Source: Plantago ovata
Taxonomy: Eukaryota > Streptophyta > Magnoliopsida > Lamiales > Plantaginaceae
Assembly (NCBI GenBank): GCA_028274465.1
Contig: CM051456.1
Span: forward strand, 21,299,033 to 21,363,032
DNA: 64,000 nucleotides
Reading direction: 5' to 3'
In this document: positions 56,076 to 64,000 of the stretch, piece by piece
How the letters are laid out: each line of letters opens with the position of its first letter
How positions within the stretch are numbered: position 1 is the first letter of the stretch
Made by a program: the position numbers and the translations under genes
Notes under the pieces: model-generated
Databases searched by the model: none
The model's input: only the letters and a program-made list of their open reading frames with translations
What the model was told of the DNA's origin: nothing

Positions 56076-58600
56076 TGTAACACCCCGTCTTTTTTAATTA
56101 TTTATTTATTTATTTATTATTTTATTATTTAATTATTTATTTTGGTTAATTAATTATCAGAGTAAATTATTTATTCGATAATTATTTAAATTCGTGTAAG
56201 TTAGTTCGTTTCGTTTCGTTTGGATCGAGCTGGACTTTCTGATCCATTTAGCCCTTGCTTTTGGCCCAATTCTTAGCCCGGTCAAAAGGCCTGTTGACCG
56301 GCCCTTTAGTAAACCTAACCCTAGTCAGATTGCCTTTCCCATCTTCATTCTCTTCCCAGCCGTAAACAAACCGAAAGAGGAGAAAAGAAAGAAAAGAAAG
56401 AAAAGAAAGAGGGAGAGAGAAAAGAGAGAAGAATTGTTGCTGCTGCCGCGCCGTCTGCCTGTCGCCGCCGCCGCCTTGCTTCTCTGATCACCGCCGCCGT
56501 ACCGGTCAGTCCCAGCCGCGTCGTGACCGCGCCGCCGCCGCTATCTGTTCTGCTCTCGGAATCGCGAGTCGCCGCGATCTCTGTCCGCCGGTCTCTGTTG
56601 TCGATCGATCAATTCGATCGATCCGTTCCGTCTCTCGCCGCGCCGCCTGCTCTGTCCGTCGCTCGCTGTCTGTCATCGGCTCCGATCAATTCGATCCGTC
56701 CGATTCACTGTCTGTCTGTCTGATCGCCGCCTGACCGTTTCGCCGCCACCGTTCGATCGATCCGTTCGCCGCCTTTCCACTCCGATTCCGTTCTGTTTGA
56801 TTTTCCGATCTCGATCAGTAAGTTGATTTTGTTCCTTCCGTTCAGATTCGATTTTGATTACGAATTCGATTCGAATCTCGTTTTAATTTTCCTTTCTTTT
56901 TAATTCATTCGTTTGCAGATTGTTCAACCCTCTGTTTCGATTCGAAGGTAAATCTCGAATCCTTTGTTGTTTCTTTCTATTCGAAGTTAGTATTCTGTTT
57001 CGGACGATTTTACCCCTGGATCGATTTACCCTTGTTCATTCTGACCGTATTATTTTGATTCGAACTGAGAACCGAGACTTAGGTTGTTAGATTGTTGTTA
57101 CTGTTTGTTGGACTTGTGATTTGATTGACCTCGTATGTTGACTCTGGTTTTCTGTTGACCTCGAAAGGACTGTTTTGGACTTTAGTGATATTAGTTTGAG
57201 CTTTGTGGACTGATTTGGGAAATCTGAAAACCTAAAGGACCTTTTTGCAATTTTTCCTTTGACCGTAGTTGACTGACAAAAAGCTTTTCTCGTAAACCTT
57301 TTTATTCTGTGAGGACTGTTAAGTATGTTTGGAAAACTTCTGGTTTGTTTGTACTGTCTGTTTTTGAAAAGGGTTATTTTGCAATTTACCACTGAGGGTA
57401 TTTTGGTAATTTCTAGAATCTGAAAACCGAAAGAGTTTCTGAAAATGTTTCAACTTATTTTCTGTTTTTGTAAATTAGTATTGACTTGATTTGCTAGCCT
57501 AGTTGGTTAGGTTCTTGTTAGACTAACTTAGAGGTCCCGAGTTCGAACCCCGTCTTTACCATTCCTTTTTCAACCATTTTTCTTCCGTCCGTTCGACTTC
57601 TAAAGTGTGTTTAGTACTTTCTTGTTAGGTTCTCCGTTGTTCGTTAACCCGTAAAGCTCATTACTCGTTGGAGATCTTTTGCTCGCTAGTTAAGGTGAGT
57701 GTTCACCCCAAAGTTTGTTTGTTTTTAAAACCTGGAAGGCAATGTGCTATGCATGTATATATACATATGTGTATTGTATTCTGTATGCTACTGCTTTACA
57801 AATAAATATGCCCTATGCATGACCATTTTACTTTATGTACCGTGTTGTTCTGTTTAACTGACTCTTCTGCAGGAATGTAACTCGGTTATCTTAGCACTTT
57901 ATCTGTTATTGTTTCTGTCTGTTTCTGTGCGGCCGGTCGATTAGGTTGTAACTAGGTAGACTTGGGTAGTGTGGACTATCGGGTTTATTTGGTTATTGCC
58001 TAGTCTATTCCCTTTTAGACGCGAGGCAGAAGTCGCTGAGGTCTATTAGGGTCGTAGGTTCTGTTTCTGTTTCTGTCCGGAGTCGTGCACCCTCTGGAGG
58101 GAGTTATAAGGGCATTCTGGGAGTAGGAGCAATAAGCCGGGCTGCACCAACGGTCTTCAACTATCTGTTCTGTTATTCTGTTAATCTGTTATGTAATCTG
58201 TTCTGTTTGCTTGTTTTACTGAAAAGGATTTTGATTTCAAAACCGTTTACTTTCTGTTTTAACTTAGAACCTCACTGAGATCCTTTATCTCACACTCTCT
58301 TGTTTTCAAAATTCCTTCCTTCCAGATACTGCTGAGGATGTTCGCGAGTAGGATGCCAGCGACTGAGAGAAGGGTCTGGGGTGTCTTGGGTTTTTATTTC
58401 AAAATAAGAAGATGAACTTTTACTATCTTCATTCGTTGTTTCATTTGAATTCTAAGTTTATCGTTGGATATTTATTGTTCCGTCAGCGCTGTGCTCGGCA
58501 AAGATCATTTTGGCATTAATTGTCGTCCGTTGCTATTCAAGTTATTTTTGGATTTTATTTTTCAAGAAATTATTTTATTTTCAAAACCGGTACTGTTACA
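56076..58600. mobile_element. Solo LTR, 2.5 kb
   Basis: The ends are tgtaacacccc and actgttaca, so the termini (TGTAAC/GTTACA) are perfect inverted hexamers in TG..CA form. A perfect 5-bp duplication, gtaga, flanks it (56071-56075 and 58601-58605). The interior has a CCG/GCCGCC-rich leader-like region (about 56430-56770) and pyrimidine-rich intron-like sequence. No polyprotein, primer-binding site or second LTR exists between the duplications. It is therefore a solo LTR left by LTR-LTR recombination, probably of a Gypsy-type element. It lies in the intron of the CACTA-borne gene. Confidence 0.88.
57492..57562 (+). repeat. tRNA-like sequence inside the solo LTR
   Basis: It contains an A-box-like gcctagttggttagg and a B-box-like ggtcccgagttcgaacccc, and the block ends tttacca. 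The 5' acceptor strand does not pair and the anticodon arm is poor, so it is a tRNA relic or tRNA-derived promoter module, not a gene. Confidence 0.6.
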
Positions 58601-59546
58601 GTAGAAGCAGTACACTTTACTTAATGAGCGCCGCCTACTCAATATATATATATATATACAATTAAGGTTGCGGTCTAACAAATTGTGGGCGCCGTCTATC
58701 TATCTTGAATGTGGACGTAATATCAAGAAACAAGTAGTGGGCGCCGCCTTTGAATGCGGACGTAATCCAAAAAAATAGAACGTTTGTATGTAAAGTACCT
58801 TGAGCTCATCGAAATAGCCCCGCTTCACGGCAACAGGGCCGGCCCATGACAGGTTCAATAAGCCCGATGGAACAGGGCCACCAATTTCGAAGGGCCTCCA
58901 AGCCCAAGTGTTCAAGGCCCATGAGTAGGCTTCTGTTAATTAAAAAAATAAATAAATAATACTCGTAATAATAAACAAAAGGCGGCTACTTTCCCCTTTC
59001 CAGAGAAAAAACGGCGTCAGTTTCTCCAGCTTCAATTCTTCCATCTTTTTTCTGCTGCAAATTCTTCAATCCTCTCAATCATTAATTCATCAATTTTTCA
59101 TCAATGATCGGAATTTTCCAAGAACAGAGCCGTTGCTTTTGTTTTTTGCTGGGTATAAATAAGATGGATTGCAATCTTATTTTACCCAATTCTAATCATC
59201 TTCTCCTTCTTTTCTTAATTTGTCGCAACATATTGATTTTAAACAACAACCAAGCAAAGATTTTGTATACGGTTTCACAATTGGATTTGGGGTATCTTCT
59301 TCCAGTTCTTCGAAATTTAGAGGCACTTTCTGAATTTATTCAATATTTTTTGTTTTAATCTGAAAGTATAAGTAGAAGCTAATTGTTTATTGTTACTGGA
59401 TTAAATTTTGAGCTTATTCACAACTGTAACTGTTATTGAGCTTCAGCTCCTTTTTGCTGATGGTGGTTATTTATAAAACCATTCATTCTTCTCAAAAAAA
59501 AATAAATAAATAAAATAAATAAATAAATTACATTAGAAATAAAGTA

Positions 59547-59807
59547 CTTCCTCCATTTCATTAATAACTTCTTAAACTTCTATTTTGGGCGTTCTCTCAC
59601 AAACTTCCTAACCTAAATATGGAAAAATTTCAACCCACTTACCAATTTTTTATTATTCTCTCTCCTTCATTATAACAACTTTTTCACTCTCTATCATACC
59701 TTATCACCATTTCACAATTAAATACTCATACAAATCAATTCTTTAATATTATTCCTTAAAATTGATAATTTTTACCACTTAGGAAGTAACTAAAAAAATG
59801 GAGGAAG
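59547..59807. mobile_element. Stowaway-type MITE (cttcctcc family)
   Basis: TA-flanked (59545-59546 and 59808-59809), with cttcctccattt at the left end and aaatggaggaag at the right. The interior is AT-rich without ORF. It is a different subfamily from the ctccctcc MITEs elsewhere in the window. Confidence 0.85.
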
Positions 59808-59900
59808 TAATTTTAATCACTTGTATTGGATGACTTTTATTGCCTGTTTGGTGCTATAAAAAATTTACTATTTTCTATCATATCAATGTTGCTTGGGACC

Positions 59901-60346
59901 TGGAAAATTTTTTGGCTGTTCAGAATCTGGAAAAATTTGGACAAGTGTGATGACCTGGTATGGAGTTAGGCAGCAGATAGGAAACTGGGAAGATGCTATT
60001 CGGCTGGTATGTAAAAATTCGAAAGGTAAGCATCCCAGACAGCGTATGTTTAAAGTCATGTTTGCTGAATTCGTATATGGAGTGTGGATTGAACGAAACA
60101 GACGCATCTTTCAAAATTCACAACTTGATCTACGACCAATTTTGAGGGAGATTGCTTTTCGTACCTTTGGAAGATGTATAGATGATAAGAGACTTAAAGC
60201 ATTTTGTTTACACTTTACAGATTACCCTAGAATATAGGTTATACTTGTGAAGTTGGATAGTAAGGATGTCAGCTTACTTCTGTTTTTCTTTTGTATTGAG
60301 ACGATTGAACGTTGATGCTATGGAATAAAACTATCTTTATTCCGAA
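59901..60346 (+). mobile_element. 5'-truncated LINE with 16-bp target duplication
   Basis: It carries only the end of the LINE ORF2: an open frame to the stop at 60235-60237 with the MFKVMFAEFVYGVWIERNRRIF block seen after the zf-RVT segment of plant L1 elements. A 3' UTR with aataaa at 60324 follows. The duplication aatgttgcttgggacc is perfect (59885-59900 and 60347-60362). The short 3' UTR and C-terminal block match the tail of the broken LINE at 6930-8740, so both come from one family. No long poly-A tail remains. Confidence 0.88.
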
Positions 60347-60483
60347 AATGTTGCTTGGGACCCTCATAAGGAGTTTCAGTTGAAGTTTGGCACATGGCCA
60401 CCTAAATCATTAAGACGGCCCTGCACGGCAAGAGGAAGCGTACTCCACTTCTTGCCACTCGGAGGTCCAGGAGCCGGCAACAT

Positions 60484-61865
60484 TTCAAAAATTGTGTGGA
60501 TAAAAATGACCGTCACCTTCACTCAGCAAGTAAGGTGGGTCACGATGTCTATACTCTATAGCTAAAAGTGCGGTGCTAAAAGTGATCATTATTAGGGCAT
60601 TAGTGAAAAGAAAGAGAAACCCAAGAAAATACTACTTCGTAGTGTATATATTTGTTTGTTCGACTAGTCATGAACGTAATTAATCATTCATTTTCATATT
60701 ATATGTGGAAAACGACTAAATTGTTGAAAGTAATATGTATATATATGATCGACGATCGCACACATGCAGGCATATCTTAGCATTAATTTCTTATTAATTT
60801 TCGTCTAAGGTGTACATTACGCGTAATATAACGTTGATTTCTTGAATCTTTTTCATGATGTTAAAATCATGAGCAACTACACACAATGGGAAAGTTGAAG
60901 AGCACTAGTGCCAAAGCCAAACCCTGGAATTTTCCAAGATTTTTTTTAATTAAATCAATGATTACTGTATATATAGTTTGACTTCTACAGTAGCACTGTA
61001 GTAGCATCAAACCAATTATATATAGCATGATAAACGAGAGATTTTAAAAATCCTAATATTCTGAAATATGAGGACAAACTATATATACGTATGTCATTTA
61101 TATTACTAATTAAAACGTAGTATATGTTAATTATTATATTTTGGTCTAAAGAAGTGAGACATTTAGCAAGACGTACTTACTCATCATGAACATCGAGGGT
61201 CTAGTTTATGTTAAGAAATTTACGAGTCCTTTTTTGAGATAGAGACCAGAAGTCTATAGGTAAATGACAGTTTCGCCTGTCGGTTGTAGTACCTTTTTCA
61301 AAAATTTACTAGGGGTAGTGCGTCGTTGTCCCGTATGTACTCTTAGTTTGCCAATTTTAGTTCATTACATTTATTTTTTTTATTTTTTTTTATTTTTTCT
61401 CCAAACCAACCATTTTAAAACTTGAGTAGGCATTTTTGGATAATTTGGCAATTGATAAAAAGTACATTTTTTTTGGATTTACTAAATTATATAAAAAAAT
61501 ATGTAAAACTGAAAAAAGAATATTTAAAAATTTATTTATTATTTATTAAAAAACAAATATATATATATATAACATTAGGCTTGTAAACGGATTACACAAG
61601 ACCCGCAACCAATCCGGACCGTCACCGTGACCATAGCATGATAACATTTCATTTATAAATTTAATTGAAAGTTGGGCAGCATGTCAATTATATATTTAAA
61701 AATTATTTAATCGAAGTAGTTAAATAACTAATCAGTCATGACCCTCCCCATTAAAGTACTACTACTCGTAGGAAACAACCTAAAAACCGTGTAATATTGT
61801 TGACTATCATTTTGTTTTATTGAGAGAAATGCATTCAAATAAGATAGGAATTGCGAGGTGTAGTC
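60484..61865. other. AT-rich DNA after the nested transposons
   Basis: It may include more of the CACTA element, but no terminus or exon could be placed. A short GC-rich segment near 61590-61640 resembles hAT subterminal sequence without bounds. Confidence 0.4.
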
Positions 61866-62159
61866 TTAATTAACAAGATCCATACTCACATATTGTTCCA
61901 TGCAACATGGGCAATAGTCCCATTCTTGCAAATTAAACCTATGTGATACATTTTGTGCGCGGGGTGGCGGGTGGGGGTGGGGAGTTACTAATGAAATTGA
62001 ACGTTGGTAGGAATTGATTCCCTCGTTGGTACAAAAATCTGCGACTTGATTTGACTTCTTATAGACAAAAAGTATTTGCTCCACTCCTACTTGTTCTGGC
62101 AGCTCCTTGACTTCACGGATTATGTGGTGGTGCATCATTACCGGCTGACATAATATCAT
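61866..62159 (-). pseudogene. Retroelement RNase H C-terminal fragment
   Basis: The minus strand reads HHHIIREVKELPEQ, then FVYKKSNQVADFCTNEG, matching the final helix region of LINE-type RNase H (V-Y-R-E-x-N-x-V-A-D-x-L-A). The conserved Leu-Ala is changed to Cys-Thr and the rest of the domain is absent. A low-complexity insertion follows. Confidence 0.55.
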
Positions 62160-62269
62160 ATAGTACCCCTCCTATTGCACCTCTTTGCATATAGAATCTC
62201 TTTGTTCCCAGAATTACATCCAACCCCACAAGACGGATTTTATTTGACCGGCCAAAAACTCAAAATTCC

Positions 62270-62520
62270 GTTTGGGCAAAACAAACAAGCCCTCAGCTCT
62301 TTATGTATTTATTTATTTATTTATTTTTTTTCCTTTTGCTTTTATAATTTTCTTATTCTTTTTTATATCTTCTTCTTCTTCCTCATCTCCGGTGCCGGCG
62401 GAGTAATTCCGGTTACAACTCCTCACTGGAGCTGTAGCCGGACTTACTCCGGTGCCGGAATTTGTCCCGCACCGGAGATGATGAAGAAGAAGAATAAGAT
62501 AGAAAATTTGAGAGATGAAA
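62270..62520. mobile_element. Partial foldback element FB5
   Basis: It has the family's inner left arm (caaacaagccct, then a tttattt-rich stretch) and a GC-rich core (about 62385-62485). The core has ctccggtgccgg/ccggtgccgga palindromes and one gagctgtag unit, framed by cttcttcttcttcctcatctcc and its inverse. The matching right arm (aaggcttgtttg-type) is missing, so it is a truncated relative of FB1-FB4. Confidence 0.6.
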
Positions 62521-64000
62521 TAATTCTACTAACTTTTTGATTTTACTTCTAACTTGATGTTGATATAAGTTGTATTAGATTCTAAAAAGTTAAATTTTGT
62601 AAAGATTTTGGATCTTCTATTAATGGCAATGGGGCAAAGTTATTAAAAATATTCAAATCGACATGCTTCGAATCTTACTGTTTGGCTTTCTAACACATAT
62701 TGAATCACTCGGTGGGTGATACATATATATAATTACTGGTTAGTGCTTACTTTTGTTTAATGGCTTTAAAATGTGATCAAATAGACAATGCCAGAGTCAT
62801 AAGCATCAACGACCATACAATTTGTTACTTTCATCTGGGTAAATTTATCATTTGGTTTTATCTTCTATATTCTCATTTATTTTATAATATATTCTCCGTA
62901 ATTATATATTTTCTGGAGGATATGATTTAAGGCCAATATTTTAACGGTTTATTTCAATTTGCAAACATAACTTACTCGGTGTAATAAAATGAACCAAACA
63001 AGGTGGAAAAGGACAAGCCCCGACGTATTTTAAATTAAATACCCTGAAGTTAAGCATTAAAGTTAAAATATGTAATAAGGCCACGCAGCTACACGCGTAG
63101 CATACTGCATAAATTCTAGTTATTTGATAAATGTGCATGATACGTTTTTGTCAAAAAATATTTATTTTGTTTTAATTTAAAAATTATTATACGTATTTAT
63201 TATGTCATATGGGCCAACCTTCCAAGTTGACCCGGGTTAACCCTTCCGAGATGATTGTTTGGATTAAGCCCGAATTTGAGTTTCAGAACAATCAAAACAT
63301 CATTTATTCATGACTACCAAACCATTCAACAAATTCAATTAATATAATTTTTTATTATTATCATAGAATTATTATAATACAATAATTAAATATAATTAAA
63401 AATCTTTGTAATTAGATTAATAGAAAATTTTAAAAAAGGAAATAGCAATTGAATATTACATTAATTAATAATGTACAAATTCTAATAAAAAATTAAAATA
63501 TTACAATACTTTTCATGAATCCCTTAAAAATAATCTTACAATACTTCAAGATAGAGCATAAACAACATTCTTGAAGGATGAAAAATAGAAAAAAAATACT
63601 TATAACAATTTTTTTTCAACTTGTGAAAATTACAATACTTTCTCACCTCTTTTTCACAATAGAAAAATTACATATTACATATAACAGTATGATATGTGAA
63701 AAATAGAAGAAGATTTTTCATATGTGTGAAAAATATATTGAGAATAATTGTATCACAAAGTTTTGAGAAATTGTGAGTTACATTGACGGCCAACTAGGTG
63801 AGTTAAGCACCAACTTAATCAGTTTTAGTATGAGTGTAAAATAGAATTTTTATAGGACTTGCTCATAAAATTTGATATAATTTATTTTTAAGATAATAAA
63901 AAGATTACAAAATATGTAACCAAAAATAAAGAGGGGCCACTCCCCTCCACAACCGGTACCGCTCCACAACCACACACCAATAGCCAAGAAATGAAAAATG
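62521..64000. other. AT-rich intergenic DNA, nothing recognised
   Basis: Very AT-rich to the window end. Frames are short and interrupted; no RNA gene, coding exon or bounded mobile element is visible. Confidence 0.5.

Larger units (their letters stand above)
58834..60423. mobile_element. Non-autonomous hAT element with perfect 8-bp duplication
   Basis: Ends are cagggccggccc and the inverse of gacggccctg, typical hAT termini. Identical 8-mers, cacggcaa, flank it at 58826-58833 and 60424-60431. It interrupts a coding exon of the CACTA-borne gene. It has taken up a Stowaway MITE (59547-59807) and a truncated LINE (59901-60346); without them it is about 0.9 kb. No hAT transposase domain is seen. 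Confidence 0.9.
55783..60483 (-). pseudogene. CACTA-borne gene of unknown function, split by a hAT insertion
   Basis: The minus-strand start codon is at 60483-60481 (opening MLPAPGPPSGKKW). Its first exon is cut after 60424 by the hAT element (58834-60423) and resumes at 58825-58799 (KRGYFDELK), followed by a GTACTT donor. The acceptor and last exon are 56034-55783 (YYWIPSVHTKHLW to the stop). Without the insertion the two exons would give about 112 residues. I know no family for it; the Trp/Tyr-rich C-terminal part (WVVYIDPDHYALWDAYWGKQ) and its place near the CACTA end suggest the last gene of that transposon. The intron contains a 2.5-kb solo LTR. The hAT insertion must inactivate it, and more exons could lie upstream. 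Confidence 0.6.

Noticed and set aside
56523..56723. 66-codon Ser/Arg-rich open frame
   Set aside because: It lies within the GC-rich leader-like part of the solo LTR and has no domain.
57492..57562. Second tRNA gene
   Set aside because: It has A and B box-like motifs, but the acceptor and anticodon stems do not pair, so it is annotated as a tRNA-like module.

Overview
The window is nuclear DNA of a flowering plant, almost certainly a eudicot. The evidence is AT-rich intergenic DNA packed with plant transposons, spliced genes with GT-AG introns, and plant-only gene families (CYP703A, MYC-type bHLH, DRP1 dynamin, NHL/LEA_2, family 4 rhamnogalacturonan lyase). I cannot name the species from sequence alone. 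Seven protein genes look intact, and every exon join was checked for reading frame. One tRNA gene also looks intact.

Layout. 1-11.4 kb: transposon debris, with a SINE, a long hairpin repeat carrying a Stowaway MITE, a TIR element and a broken LINE. 11.4-24.5 kb: the main gene block. It holds a JAM/bHLH13-type repressor (+), a four-exon gene joining a KELP-type coactivator (DEK_C + PC4) to a retrotransposon Gag region with a zinc knuckle (-), CYP703A2 for pollen-wall synthesis (+) and an APF2-type secreted aspartic protease (+). From memory, Arabidopsis chromosome 1 has the bHLH13, CYP703A2 and APF2 orthologues almost side by side (At1g01260, At1g01280, At1g01300), so this is probably a conserved block. 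24.5-36 kb: repeats, including a ~2 kb inverted repeat, a Harbinger-like element with a foldback element inside it, several MITEs and a possible solo LTR.

36-49.6 kb: an NHL/LEA_2 membrane protein (-), a 16-exon DRP1-type dynamin (-), a decayed CACTA-type Transposase_24 gene and a 15-exon rhamnogalacturonan lyase (+). 50-64 kb: nested transposons. A hAT-like element (49968-53429) holds three foldback elements in a row. A CACTA end at 55149 is followed by a small gene split by a 1.6 kb hAT element (itself carrying a MITE and a truncated LINE); its intron holds a 2.5 kb solo LTR. A tRNA-Ala(CGC) gene sits at 54.1 kb.

The most unusual feature is a foldback family with four bounded copies and one partial copy. 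Each has AT-rich inverted arms around a GC-rich core of nested palindromes built on AGCTCC/GGAGCT, and the core differs in every copy. The best-preserved copies have perfect 9-bp target duplications, which points to Mutator-type mobilisation. The genes share no operon-like logic. Common themes are pollen and cell-wall biology (CYP703A2, lyase, DRP1) and jasmonate/stress regulation (bHLH13-like).
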